Of a DNA stretch of 64,000 nucleotides, positions 32,747 through 45,192 are shown piece by piece. A program made the position numbers and the translations under genes. Each line of letters opens with the position of its first letter. Within the stretch, counting starts at the first letter, position 1. The stretch comes from Turritopsis dohrnii (Eukaryota; Cnidaria; Hydrozoa; Anthoathecata; Oceaniidae). The DNA is taken from the NCBI GenBank assembly GCA_027922465.2, contig BQMF02000162.1, positions 852,495 through 916,494 on the forward strand. The letters run 5' to 3'. The notes under the pieces are model-generated. The model was not told the DNA's origin. It made no database searches and saw only the letters and a list, made by a program, of their open reading frames with translations.

Positions 32747-34084
32747 ATGTCACCGATATCTCCAAAGAAAGCAGTTTTGTATCTAACAACGATTAGTCTT
32801 CTTGGAACAACTTTCATCTACTTTAGCAACAACTCGCGCAATCCCAAAAGATCACTGGTAATGATTTCTGGTGATGGTGTCCACCGTGCATGCAGCTATT
32901 CAGAAATCAAACAGCCAATTGTATTCAGCAATGATTCAACGATGATATCTTTAACTGACACTAAAATTCATTACCCGAAAGTTGGTGTTTGCACAGATAT
33001 TTTACGCAAATATTACAAAGGAAATATCATTAATTTCACAGTTCCAAAAATAGCTGGCCGGTTTTTTATTTTACACAATTACGAAAATTTCCCAAGGGAT
33101 TTTGGTATTGGTACGATTCTAACAAAAGCTAAAATCGCTCCGTTGCTAGCTCAAGTGCACTCCGGATTTAAAGTTGTCTGGAATCCAGATTTGTTCCAAA
33201 CGTACTCCCATGGCTCTGGTAATATGATGGAATACTTTGTTGATAAAGAAAAGGAATTGGGATACTTGGCTTGGATTTGCCATCGTATGAAACATTCGGT
33301 TAATATTACCCAATATACCTACACGCTATCATCAACCTACTCCAAGAACACTCCTTGTATCATGGCTAGTATAGAAGGAAAAATCAAAAAGCAATGCTTC
33401 GAAGATTTCTTTCAGAAAACGATAGAAAACCATCATGACGGTGACATAGTATTTTTATTAAAGAATGCTCCTTCTTTAGACCATTGGAATACACAACTTG
33501 CCGACTATTTTCGTGTCAACTACGAAAACACTCGCCTTAGGAGTGGGCGAACAAATCTCCCATACGAAACAAGTGGACATTTCTTGAAAAGAGATTTGAT
33601 TATTGCAATGCATGTTCGCAGAGGTGACTTGCATCCAAAAAACCCAGCGTTTGTTTCTCAAAGCTATAGTGAGAACCTGTTACGTCATTTACTTTCTGTC
33701 CTTAAGTGCGGTAACAAGAAGTTTAAAGGAACTCAAATACATCTATTCAGTCAAGGTAATTTATCCGATTTCCAAAGTATTCGATTACCCTTAAAAAACA
33801 ATGAAACGCTAGTATATCATTTGACAGAGGGTAAAGGTGGATTAATTGAACAGATTGATCAAATGGCTCATGCAGATATTCTGATCACTTCCAAGGGTGG
33901 ATTTACCCATCTCGTAGCTGCATTAGCGCCTAAAGATACCATCATTCTTGCTGTGCCATATTGGCAGAACTACGACGGAATTCAAAACGCGTTCTTAACA
34001 AACGAGAAAGATGGATCTTTTGATAAAGAAAAATTTGCCCATACTTTTTGCAAGATTCATTTTTATCAGGACAAATTAACTTGA
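32747..34084 (+). CDS. Fucosyltransferase-like type II membrane protein
   Basis: This is an intronless frame of 445 codons. Residues about 8-26 (AVLYLTTISLLGTTFIYFS) form a signal anchor after a short basic cytosolic end, as in Golgi glycosyltransferases. Near 287-293 it has HVRRGDL, the donor-binding HxRRGD motif of GT11/GT23/POFUT-type fucosyltransferases. Around 380 DILITSKGGFTHLVAAL matches the later S.GGF block of that fold. A GDP-fucose-dependent enzyme in the Golgi lumen is the family expectation; acceptor and linkage cannot be told. A TATATAAC box lies at about 32570 and a TTTATTACTTTAG acceptor just before the ATG suggests a noncoding 5' exon. Loss of introns could reflect a retrocopy. 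Confidence 0.75.
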   Translation: MSPISPKKAVLYLTTISLLGTTFIYFSNNSRNPKRSLVMISGDGVHRACSYSEIKQPIVFSNDSTMISLTDTKIHYPKVGVCTDILRKYYKGNIINFTVPKIAGRFFILHNYENFPRDFGIGTILTKAKIAPLLAQVHSGFKVVWNPDLFQTYSHGSGNMMEYFVDKEKELGYLAWICHRMKHSVNITQYTYTLSSTYSKNTPCIMASIEGKIKKQCFEDFFQKTIENHHDGDIVFLLKNAPSLDHWNTQLADYFRVNYENTRLRSGRTNLPYETSGHFLKRDLIIAMHVRRGDLHPKNPAFVSQSYSENLLRHLLSVLKCGNKKFKGTQIHLFSQGNLSDFQSIRLPLKNNETLVYHLTEGKGGLIEQIDQMAHADILITSKGGFTHLVAALAPKDTIILAVPYWQNYDGIQNAFLTNEKDGSFDKEKFAHTFCKIHFYQDKLT

Positions 34085-34639
34085 TGAGTTGTTATTCAAC
34101 ATAACATAATAATATATTAAATTTTTTACTTGCTTCGTCAAGTGCTGCGGAAAATAAGGTATGGAAATGAGTGATTTTCCACCTTCTGAGTCTTTATAGT
34201 GCTTTAGTAGGAAAATTAATCGCTCTAACATTGTAGTGGAAAAAACTTTCAACACCAAATTCCATTTCTCAAAAGTGATCAGACTTTAAAATACAAGCAA
34301 TTTTTTTGTGACAAAATTATATCATTCATTTTCTGACCTTCAAAATGTAAATATCCAGCAATGTAGCTACTGTTAGTTTTTTGGTAAACAGTTTAAATGA
34401 GTAATAAGACTTGGATCTGACGTTTCAGTCTTTTTGGGTTGTAACTTTTGCTTTGTTTCTACGAATATTTATTGAAGATGGACTTTTTAAAACATACACG
34501 GTTTTTTTATAAACAACCAATGTCAAACTTTAGTAGCTTAAATGTTGCTTAAAAAATACACCCGGATGATCACATGGCGGAAATTTTAGCCAATAAACTA
34601 GCAATATAAGTTAATAAACACCCTTTCGTGTAATGGTGG

Positions 34640-34790
34640 CGTTTTATGCACCAATCAACATTGAGACGGTTGTACGAACCAATGGATTTCGAATTTCGAA
34701 TTTGGCGGGAGCGACACTCTGACAGCAGCCAGCCGTTACACGGACGTTTTAAAGATTAGCTGGGCTGCGCGCGCCAATCAAAAAAAAAAG
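34640..34790. promoter_or_regulatory. CCAAT / E2F-like promoter-type segment
   Basis: Within 150 bp lie ACCAATCAAC, AACCAATGGA and GCCAATCAAA (NF-Y-like CCAAT boxes) and TTTGGCGGGA at 34701-34710 (E2F consensus). The E2F-like site is preceded by a doubled TTTCGAA. GC content is locally high. CGTGTAA and TTACACG flank the block (34629 and 34735). The target gene is unknown; it could instead be the end of a mobile element. Confidence 0.3.
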
Positions 34791-34826
34791 TTGAAAAATA
34801 ACTAAGTAAAAATGCTAAAATCCTCT

Positions 34827-34982
34827 CTAAAAAGCTCCATAACAATGGATTTCACCCTCCTCCAGTGCATTCTTGTCTTCATATCCTTTTCTCATTGCTC
34901 GGAGCTTCTTTCGGCGCTTTTTCGTGTTGTCAGTAGATTTGCGGTTAGCCGCATAGCGTCTGCTTTTTCGAAACTGGAAATC
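34827..34982 (-). CDS. C-terminal exon of a basic protein, probably transposon-derived
   Basis: On the minus strand a TATAG acceptor opens 51 codons to TAG at 34827. The sequence is strongly basic and then acidic (FRKSRRYAANRKS, TKKRRKKLRAMRKGYEDK, EEGEIHCYGAF). The KKRRKKLRA run followed by a short E-G-x-x-Y-G-A-F end resembles the tails of large transposase-like proteins that are common in cnidarian genomes, by recollection of the pattern only. Upstream exons were not found between 34985 and 35728. Confidence 0.4.
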   Translation of the reverse strand, partial: DFQFRKSRRYAANRKSTDNTKKRRKKLRAMRKGYEDKNALEEGEIHCYGAF

Positions 34983-35729
34983 CTATAATGACCAGGAGTG
35001 ATGCCTAGCTTTCTGTAAACTTTTTTTTTTCTTTTTGATTTATCTCAGAAACAGTTTTCCTCTCAAGATAACTTTTGATACAATTGAGCTTTTGAGCTGA
35101 AATTTTGAACAGAGCATCTTTATTTTATTTAGCATGTACTAAGTGGATCACTTTTTCTGATTAAGTGCTATTTATTTTGAAAAAATAGCTTAAGTGACCA
35201 CATGAAACAGCAATTTTCAGTTTTTTGAGTTTGAACGGCAACTCGGTGTGAATAAGGAAAAGAGTCAAAAAATTATTTCACTCAGTACATTCCCCTACAT
35301 GTCTAGAACAAATCTGCAAAGTTTCAAATCTTAAAACATTTTAGAACTTGAGATATCTTTGTTGAAAAACAGGTCACTTTTAAGCCCTAAACTTGACTCG
35401 TTTTGGGCATAATTCGTGACGTCATCAGAATTTTTGTTTCGAAAAACCATTTTTCTGTTAGTTTTAGTGATATACAACATTGTGCCAAAGCAAAATTCGC
35501 ATTTTTTGAAAAATGTTTCCCCTGGTACCACCTTAGGATTATGTCTTGCGGTCTATCTTACTTTTTTGAAAAGTTATTTTGCCTTTTGAACGATCAAAGA
35601 TTGAAGTTTGTATCGCAAAAAATTGAGCTGTTTTACTCTTTTCTATAAAAAGCTCGTTTTTTTCTTCTTCCATCTTCATTATTCTTCCAAACTTTTAATA
35701 TCATGAAAAAGTGCTTTTTAAGCTTGACA

Positions 35730-38700
35730 CAGTAGTGTGGGCCAGTGTGTCATAAAAAAGTCCTTCGTGTGCATAGGCTTGTTAAAAGCAAACTTTTGAT
35801 TGATTTCGGTTCCTTGGGTGTCAAATATGAAAAAAAGGGAGGGTGCCAAAAAATTTGGTCCCGGGGGGGGGCAAAAGCTGGCGCCAGCGCTTTTACGGTC
35901 AGAAAAAATGTTTTTTCAAAATTTTTCAAAGCTTATGGTACCAATGGAAAGATCTCATCAAGTGGACTAGAAATTATATAAAAACTACAGCTTGAGTATT
36001 TTCCGTTATCAAGTTATTCACGTTTTAAATTTGTATAAAACACAGACCGACATTTTACTGACCAAATGTGAAAACTTGTATAAATCAGATAACTGTCCCC
36101 CTAGAGTTATAAAAATTGGCATGTGCAATGTTCATGACAAACTTCACCTACTGGTTGTTTAGTAGTGATGTTTATGATAAAATACAGACCAGAAACTTAG
36201 TCTTATTTTTTGAATTTTACTGACCAAATATCTTTACAAAAGGGCACTTCACTTGGTACACTAAATTTTGCATTACAGACAGGCTGTTCTATCTAGGAAC
36301 AGGAAGACATTCCATTGCATTGTACTCTTTAACTTGCTTAGTTTAAAAGCAAGTGTTTTATTTCTTTCCGCATGATCAGATAAATTACGCCCGTATGACA
36401 CCACTCTATCTTGCAACTATGCATGAGCTTGAACACACTGACATCACATCATGGAATTTTTTAAAAGAGCATTTTTCAATTAGCAAGTCTAAAATTCCCT
36501 TCACATCTATTGGATCAGACCATGCACTGGAGCAAGAAAATCGTGTCATGAAAGTAACTGGTGGAGTGGTTGGACTTGCACAAAACCCTACTGCTTTGTA
36601 CCGATTTTGTCTGGTTGCACCTATCTTGAGCTCCATATCAAATCAATTTTGCAGCATGTACAACATTTCAAATGAAGTTCGAAAAGATCATTACCAGCTG
36701 ACTGGGTCAAGTGGAAAACGAATTGCCAATAATGTGGTGAAGTTGGTTGAATTGCTTCACTCATTTGATGTGACATTTGAAGAAAGTGAATGTCTTTCTA
36801 ATGTGGTTTCTAAAGCTGTGTTGCCGATAAACGAGGCACAAGAACTATTAAATCATGAGAAAATTGGAAATGATTTATACAATGTATTTGTAGATGAGAG
36901 AATTAAAGGTGAGACAAGTGTTTGGGCACCAATGACAAGATGAAAACTAGCAACATTTGCAAGACAAAATAAAAGTGTCAAGATGCAGGTACAGAACAAA
37001 GAAGTCAGATTGAAGGAAGAGCGGACTTTACTTTCCAGGTTCCTGATTACAGCACGAAAACGACCTGAAATAAATCTAGAAGAGAGCATCGGAAACTACG
37101 AGTTTTCTGTTGTACCCAAGTCGCTATTCAGTGATGATGGTCAACCCTTATTATCAAGAGATAAATCGAAAATTCTGCATGAAGTGGAAGAAATGGCACC
37201 CAAACAAACTTCGGACGACCCAAGTGAAGAAACACGCAAATGTATTATTGTAGACGGTATGGCTTTGGTTAACAAGATCCACAAAGATTCAAGCATGGTG
37301 ACGTGGAATGTATTAAACATGTTGTTGTTTTAAGTGAACATACTGTGACAACACAGACGACAATCTGACTACTTGACAGAAAACTACTGAACCTGCACGA
37401 GTTGACAATTAGTAATCGACAATCTGAAACTCAAGCAAGTATCCCAACCTTTTTATAGGACTTTGCCGCAGCGTTTTACAATGGTCTTCGAAGTATTACC
37501 AAATCCTTTCAAGAAGTTCGACTCGTTTTTGATAGATATATTGAAACATCTCTTAAAGCACTTGCCAAAAAGAAAGATAAAGCCCAAGATAAAATCATTT
37601 TCAACGTGACTGGAAATGCTGATATAAGCAACGAGCCTCTTAAATCTTTGTAGGCCCACATCGAGACAAAGCAGCAACTGACGATCTTCTTGTCAAAGTA
37701 TTGCATGAATAAATATGAAGGGAGCGACATTGATTTCTCAGTGACTTATGACACAGTTTTTGATTTTGATTTTACATGCAATTGATGTTGCTCGAAAAGA
37801 TTTGTTCTGTGAATGCTGGATATACTCACCTGACACAGACGTATTTCTGTTATTGATACACCACTACCAAGCCCTACCTTTATCTACTTATTTTAGGACT
37901 GGGAAGGGTGACAAAGAAAGAGATATAAATATCAGAAATTGCTTCGAAGGAATTGGTGCCGTACATGCTGATGCTATATTGGGATTCCATGTCCTTACAG
38001 GGTGCGATCAGATAGGGCGTTTTGCTGGAAAGTCAAAATCAACTTGGTCGAAATCATTTATGTCGGCTGATAGTGATATTTTGAAAGCACTCACAAATTT
38101 TGGGAGCAGTGAGCACCTTCCTGATCTCTTCACTTTGGAGCAGATTGAAAGGTTTGTTGTTGTGACTTATGGTGAGAAAAAGAATCTTGGAGACATAAAA
38201 AGTTTGCCAAGACTGCGATGGTTTTTGTTTTCTAAGTATCAACATGATGCTGCACAACTACCTCCAACAGCTAGTGCCTTGAAGTACAAAGTGTTTCGAG
38301 CCATTTTGTATGTCTTGTTTTGAAGAGATCCAGTTTACCTTTCCAACAGTTACCTTAGCCACAACAGTTCGGGTGGGAATTAAATGACTCTTCGCTTGAA
38401 GCTATTATGACAGATAATCTTCCAGCGCCACTTGCATTAATCGAGTTAAGTGTCTGTGGATGTAAAGGAGACTGTCAGACACGGCGATGCAAATGTTACA
38501 AGAATGACCTAATATGCACAGATATGTGTAAATGCTCTCAGAACTGTCAAAATGACAGTAGCAATGTTGATGGTGATATAAGTTAACTGTTTATACATGT
38601 ATGGTAATTTTCCACAGAATAAATTTTCTTCTGCCGCGAAAATTTCTTATAATAAGCCACTTTGTATATTAATGAACAAATACGTCATATAAGTACACAA

Positions 38701-39227
38701 TCAGATGTGTGCTATCACATAATTAAATTTTTTCATCCTGGTCTTTAAAATTCAAAGGTTTGGTCAGTAAATTTCTGGTCTGTATTTTATCATAAACATC
38801 ACTACTAAACAAACAATAGGTGAAGTTTGTCATGAACATTGTACATGCCAATTTTTATAACTCTAGGGGGACAATTATCTGATTTATACAAGTTTTCACA
38901 TTTGGTCAGTAAAATGTCGGTCTGTGTTTTATACAAATTTAAAACGTGAATAATTTGATAACGGAAAATATTCAAGCTATAGTTTTTATATAATTTCTAC
39001 TCCACTTGATTAGATCTTTCTATTGGTACCATACCTTTTGAAAAATTTTGAAAAAAATTTTTTTCTGACCGTAAAAGCGCTGACGTCAGCTTCTGGGGCC
39101 TCCAGGGACCAAATTTTTTGGCACCCTCACTTTTTTTCATATTTGACACCCAAGGAACCAAAATCAATCAAAAGTTTGCTTTTAACAAGCCTATGCACAC
39201 GAAAGTACACAGTGGCCCACACTACAG
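35730..39227. mobile_element. DNA transposon with inverted repeats of about 470 bp
   Basis: 35730-36200 and 38768-39227 are inverted copies (for example TAGTGTGGGCCAGTGTGT at the left tip and ACACAGTGGCCCACACTA at the right; TCTGGTCTGTATTTTATCAT at the inner edges). They differ at scattered bases and by small indels. Between them is one broken gene on +. No target duplication is evident at the tips CAGTAGTG/CACTACAG. The PIN/XPG-like motifs of the gene suggest an Academ-type element; this is a tentative assignment. Confidence 0.75.
36353..38585 (+). pseudogene. Transposon protein with PIN/XPG-nuclease-like region and Cys-rich tail
   Basis: Pieces in order: 36353-36940 (HDQINYARMTPLYLATM, FTSIGSDHALEQENRVMK), a TGA at 36941-36943, then the same frame to about 37330 (CIIVDGMALVNKI). 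A shifted frame 37455-37780 follows (EVRLVFDRYI) with a TAG near 37651. Then comes 37748-38323, with YSPDTDVFLLLIHHY and TGCDQIGRFAGKSK, the acidic and GCD...GK motifs of PIN/FEN/XPG nucleases. Last, 38407-38585 encodes a Cys cluster CGCKGDCQTRRCKC. At least two stops and several shifts make it dead. The protein type is widespread in cnidarians; transposase function is inferred from the inverted repeats around it. Confidence 0.65.
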
Positions 39228-40357
39228 CGCAAAAAGAATTTTTGAAATATTTCATAACCTTCAAATTTGCCAAGCATTTATAAAAACTGTACAAGTTCAT
39301 TTGAAACGTACTTTAATTTCCCTAAAGTATTATCACTCTGAATGACGTAAATGTCAATACGATCATTGAACAGTATGAGTAAAGCTTAACGCTCTGTTGA
39401 ACCGAAGGAATCCTCGATTTCCAGCCGGAAGACATGTTTTCAATTTGCAACTCCTATATCATTGGATAGCTGGCAAATTTTCCAATCCAACGGTGTAAAA
39501 ATTATCATTATCTTCCAGTTATTTCAGTTTTAATTTCAATTTGAATTTTGCGTAACAGTTTTTGAGACTCATACTGTATTTACAAACGCACTTGATTTCA
39601 TGTGAGGAAGATAATTTGCCACAAAGGAATAACCCACTGAACAAATTTATTGAAAAACCACTGCGGGTGAGTACAATTCTATAGGAGTATACACTTTATT
39701 TCAATGAAAGTGCTCTTCCTTAAAGTGACATTTTTGGCCACTGGGTAATGTTACAATACAATATTTTTTTCAGAAAGTCAATTAAGTCATTTTACAATGA
39801 GGGTCATTTGTAAACACAATAAAAAACATTAAAAATCATCACGCAGTAAAAAAATTTTATTTGAAATTTTTAAGATTAGTGTTGTAATGGGAAATTGATA
39901 CGCAAAGCTATACTTAAAACTTTCTAAAGGTTTTATCAGCACAACAAAAGAAAATTACACGTCATTAGCATGTCAGTTAATTGACTTTTAAGAATTTAAT
40001 GACCCAAATCGTTGAGTTTTTCTTCAATATCTTTCGAAGAACAAATATTTTGGAAAACATTTTATATTAACGGATAGAGCATGAAAAGCTCTTTCTTGTG
40101 ATATAAAAATCACAATATATCATCAGACATGTAATATACGCTTTGAAAGTTGGTGGATAAGACATTTTGATACACACTGTATAAAAGTAAGAAAGAAAAC
40201 ATAACATCTCTCTGTTCTTTCTTTCCAAAAATGAAGCTTGTGGTGATACTATTTAAAATAAAACCTTTTGCCCGAATTGATATTTTTCAAATCAACGAAA
40301 AAAATTGGATTACATGTGCTATTATGTATTGAAAGGATAGAACCAATGATATATATA
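39228..40357. other. No gene seen
   Basis: AT-rich. Positions about 39493-39565 resemble 24739-24820 (CAACGGTGTAAAAATTAT... GTAACAGTTTTT), a further low-copy repeat. TTGAAAAACCACTGCGGG at 39652 resembles a segment at 15826. Confidence 0.4.
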
Positions 40358-42105
40358 TTTCACTAGATGCCTAACTCCCGTAAAAACGCTATCAAAAGAG
40401 TGAGGCCGAAAAAAAAATTGGCAGCCATTATAAATAGTGGCAAAAAATGTAAACAGTGTGCAGTGTAATGGGCGAAAAAGTGAAATAATTAGCAATAACA
40501 TGAGTTATGATCTTGTATGTTTATTTATTTTGATGAAAAAATAGTTATTGAACTTAATACGAACTACGATTATAAAAACAAAAGGCAATAAGTTCGAAAA
40601 TTATGCAGCTGTCGTTATTTTCATGTCTATATTATTCTAAACAATTAAACTACGTTTGGAAATATAACGAACACAGTATCTTTTTTTATATTTGGCTGTT
40701 TCAATGTCTTTTGTAGGTTCGTTCTAGAAGAAACTGATGTGTATATAAATGTTTTTGGCTAACTTCAGCATATGGCATGTCAGGCATAAAAACAAGCTCT
40801 CATCTTCAAAATCAAAATTGCATTTTTATTGATGACAAATCTGATACTTTTTTTCAAAATGTGCCCCTGTTCCATCACATGTGATGCTGTGGCCTATCAG
40901 ATTACTGATTACTGAATACTAATTTATAAACCTCTTTTGCAAGTGAATATAAAGTTGTGATGCTGGTTTACAAAACCAAAATTTACAAAACCCTTGGCTT
41001 GGATGCGTGTTTCCTGTGGTTCACTATGACAATGTTGTGATTAGCCCAACATACATAATTAAATCTGACGATCTATGTTAGCAATATTGATGCTTTAGTT
41101 CCCAGTATCGATTTGCAGAATCAAAAGATATGGAAACAACAAATTAAGATTGGTCATAATTTCCAATGGGGAAAGTAGTAGATGGGAATTCACATTTTGT
41201 CAATATATTGGTTGTTTGTTTGAGAACTATGCTAAGAAGATTGAAACAATTCCCAACGAGAAGCTGCTGTGTTGAAACATTAACATAAATGCATGTGATG
41301 AAATTTTCCATGTGTCCACCTGAGAAGAGCCATATGTTTCCTGATAGAATATTTTATGCATGGTTTGTTTTGATTTGGAAATTTTGCAACTACCAATTTG
41401 TTTATTTATTTTGAGTTTTGTATCATTTTACTCAGCTTCTACCTTGGTTTATTTATGTAGCATTTATCCAGTTTATCTTTGTCTAGTCATGGTTTTCTCA
41501 TCCTATGCTAATCATGTTTTTCTACCCATGCCCACAGTTTGGTTTATATTTTATGATTGATTGAGATATACATATTATTTAGTTGTTTTTCTATGTCTTG
41601 TTTACAAGTGTTGAAATATATTTGTTCGAAAGCAGTAAATCTGCAGTTCTTTTTTGTGGGAAGTTTCCTGGGGCCTTTTGGTGGTGTTTAATGAATGTGG
41701 TATCGGGAATTTGAAGATAGACGGAATGGCATTAGATTTCCAATATGGTTTTGAATCACCAAAACTGAAGAGTATATAATCTCTTGGGAGAAAGTGTTTA
41801 CTGCACATACAGGAATGTTTTGTTGGTGAATCTTTCTCTTAAATAAAGCTCATTTATCCATTTGGCACATAATTTTCGATCGGAAACGCATAAAATGGAT
41901 ACTACAACTGTTCTGAAATTGATTTGTGCATCTACTGGAACATAAGACTTAAAAACATGGTTTTATTTTTCTATTTGTGTTTAAACAAATTCACTTTCGT
42001 TTTCACTCTTGCCACTATTTATAATGGCTGCCAATATTTTTTTTGGCCTCACTACGGGAATTGTAGTCGGACATCTAGCGCTTCGCTTATATATATCATT
42101 GGATA
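40358..42105. mobile_element. Non-autonomous TIR element, AAGCGAAGCGCT family, copy A
   Basis: The left arm has CACTAGATGCCTAACTCCCG and GGCAGCCATTATAAATAGTG. The right arm carries the inverted CACTATTTATAATGGCTGCC and ends in CATCTAGCGCTTCGCTTATA at 42071-42090. The interior (from about 40618) is repeated almost base for base in 45517-46735. No convincing gene inside. Size about 1.75 kb. Confidence 0.7.
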
Positions 42106-42546
42106 GAACGTTTGTCTACTGTCGGAAAAAAAATATAAAAATTGACTGGTAAATCATTTTTGATAAATTTCATCAAATCATCAAATAGGGATAGGATGGT
42201 TTAGAAAGCTATCAACGCTTCGAAAAGGTTTATCACCCGTTAACTTTTGAAGGTAACCATTTGAAAAATCCGACAAATCCGTTATTGTCCGATGTTCATG
42301 AAGCGGCTTTGAATAGTCGGCGATAGGCGTATCTCCGTACACATAATGAAATTTCATGTCACAGCACCAAAAGACCGGACGTAAGATATGCAGTAGCTAT
42401 CATGTGAGAGTTTGGCCATGGATGTCGCCAATACGAACCGACATGTAGAGACTGCTGTAAACTTTGGGGTAGGGTAACTACAGGTAATTCAGATAACCAA
42501 TAAGTCATTTTTTTTTTTTTTTTTTTGCAATATCTGAGCTATAGGA

Positions 42547-42763
42547 ATAGACCTTTCCCGAGTTTATTTTTTATCACACTCTGCCTCGTTTTCAATTGCG
42601 TTACTATGACAACCGAATCTCTTGTGCTCAATCATTAACACTATCACAATTATTACACTTATTGCACATTACTGAAATGAGTCCCGTGACATTTCGTTAC
42701 CATATTAACCATTGCGAAAACGAGGCGGAGCTTGATAAAAAATAAACTCGGGAAATGTCTATT
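42547..42763. repeat. MITE with CCCGAGTTTATTTTTTATCA arms
   Basis: ATAGACCTTTCCCGAGTTTA at 42547 is inverted as TAAACTCGGGAAATGTCTAT ending at 42763. The arms extend through TTTTTTATCA and GCCTCGTTTTC, giving about 50-bp stems around a 110-bp loop. Confidence 0.75.
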
Positions 42764-43307
42764 TTGTCCTTATTGTATGAATTACTTACATTACCGATTC
42801 TCATGTCTCTTTTATTAAAATGTTTGTTAACGCCACATTGAAATTCTATATGATTGCGTGTGAGAAACCTGAGTCAGCAGTTTTTAACATGGGAATATCC
42901 ACGAGAAAGGTAATTGTTTACCTCGTTTGTGACGTCATTTGAGTATTCAATAGCTTACACCAGCATAAAAAACATGGCAGAAGTCCTCAGTTCATTATGT
43001 AGCAGTTCATTCTCTTAACGGACTTTTGAACTTTTTGCTATCTCGAACCAAAACCTTGGTCCTGTCAGTCCGCTGAAAATCTCCTTATCTCGAACGTTTT
43101 ATCCGGTTCATTGAGATTTGGAGATAAGAGTAGTCGACTCGACGGTGTCTTCATGAGCTTATAGTAGTTAGGGACATTTTTATATGCTTGCCTCTCTTCT
43201 ATCTTCTGTATAATTCTGTCATGGTTAATCTTTATGTGGATAACTTATCAATACATTCAATACCTTTACATATAATTTATTTTTTATGTTAAGTGTAGTT
43301 TATACGA
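42764..43307. other. No gene seen
   Basis: Intergenic AT-rich sequence with no supported frame. ATCTCGAAC words near 43042-43100 are the only repetition noticed. Confidence 0.35.
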
Positions 43308-43438
43308 TCGAACTTTTGCCTTGTCTAATGTAAATCTAATGACCTGTACTTATGAAAACTCTTGCATTCTCAAGTAAAAGTATTGACAATGTCTAATCGC
43401 AGGTCAATTGATTTACATTAGGCAAGGCGCAAGTTCGA
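43308..43438. repeat. Small MITE, 131 bp, with TCGAACTT ends
   Basis: TCGAACTTTTGCCTTGTCTA at 43308 is inverted as TAGGCAAGGCGCAAGTTCGA ending at 43438. The match continues through ATGTAAATC and AATTGACCTG, so most of the element folds on itself. Confidence 0.75.
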
Positions 43439-45192
43439 CTGTTCTCTTATTCTGTTTATATTAAACGAGCAAATTATTGGGTAATGCACGTTCTTTCAAT
43501 CAAAAATAAGAGGCTTTTTAACTATAAGGATACCATAGTGAAAAGAGTAGATGAGGCAGTTAATTTCTTAAAGGCAATGTGAAACACTTTACTCACTCTA
43601 GACAAGACTGTATGGCAACTCCTTTAAAAGTTGTTCTTGTAATATACACGACTACTTTACTCCACCCATCAAAAAAAGTAAACAACCTTTTCATCTACCG
43701 AGTTAAAAATCATTATGTCACGTTCTTTGAAACGATTTCATAATTCTTTTAGCAGATGAGTTCCTAAATGGATTAGAATACTTTTTTTCATAATACTTTT
43801 TTAGAATTTTTGAAAAGAATGAAGAATAATGGTTTGCTAAAACCTCTTTTTAAAAAACATCATTTTGGAGAAAAATCCCGGCACAGTATGTTCATTCATA
43901 GTGGAACTGTTTGACCTTGACTTGAGGTTGGATTGCTTGTGGTAACCACAAGGGGCTTACCAACGACCAAGACACGAGGGATATGTGCAGCTTGGAAGAT
44001 CCCACCTGGAATAATGTTATTTTTATATCAGAAGTGATAGAATCACGTTCCTTGACCAGATTAACCCGTTAAGTTTGTAGTGTGACCCTGTAAAGTTTAT
44101 TTCAGTAAGTGAGTACAACATTGAGATTAGTTTTAGATCTTCAGGTCTCCATTCTTAACGACTAGCTGTTCTTAGAACACACGCTGCACACTGTGTCCGG
44201 AAAGAAAGTCACAACAAACGAACAGATATTTAAAAAGTTGTGGATGAAAAGAAAAGGTTAGCTTCGATACATCAGTTTCCTGCGTACAATTCTCAAAAAA
44301 ATAGACATAGAAAATTAGCTTATGTTCAAATACACTGATAAACTAATCAATTAGTTAATTCATTAAATTATATGTTATAAGTTTAAGGACATGTTTTTTT
44401 TTTTGAGTGGGCAAAAATTGACAAATACCACATCTTTTTTTAATCCAAGATGACATGATGATTTGTATTATCATTTAGGCTGCCAATACAAATCTGAATT
44501 AAGATAAGATTGGTCTTTTGAGTTTTGAAATTTAGAACTTTCTATAATAACCAGTCGTTGAATAAATACAAAGTCAGGAGTAGTTAATGATAGGTTTTGG
44601 TCCTTCCCTGCAATGATAAAAAAAGTCATTTTGATTTTGAGGACCTTAACATTATCGTTTCTTCATGAAAATTTGGGAAACGGAGTAATAGAGTGCATTT
44701 AAACGAATGGGTGGTAAAAATTTCGAATTTTAAGAGTATTTATTGATATAATTGGTCTTTTTCTGATTCCTTTTTTACGTCATTTTTGTCATTAACTTGA
44801 TCTACTCTTAAGTATTTGTAATTAACCTTAAAAGGTCAATTCATTCATGGAAGAAGCACTTGAAGAAGTTTCAGTTTGTTCAATTATTTCTTCTTCATGA
44901 ATGGCATATAGGGAATCATTGAATTCCGGAAAACGAAACAGAAACTGTGGAGTAAAAGATTATTTTAGAGAATGTGACCTTGGGGCATTTGACTCTTCAA
45001 GAATTGAGATTAAACGATCCATATGTATGTTCAATTTTTTTTTAAGATTCAATGATTTTACCGTTACCTCTAACACACGCATTTTTGTTCATGTATAATT
45101 GGTGCCTCCTTGGGGGGAATTTGTCCTAAACGCGTTTTATTTACCTTTGTGCAACAAGTGTTCGATTATTTAAATGTCGGCATTTGTTACAC
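43439..45192. other. No supported gene
   Basis: AT-rich with short frames only (44901-45098, +, has no domain). Nothing further recognised. Confidence 0.4.

Noticed and set aside
40145..40190. TACACACTGTA near 40175 as a possible mariner-type end
   Set aside because: No inverted partner was found within several kilobases.
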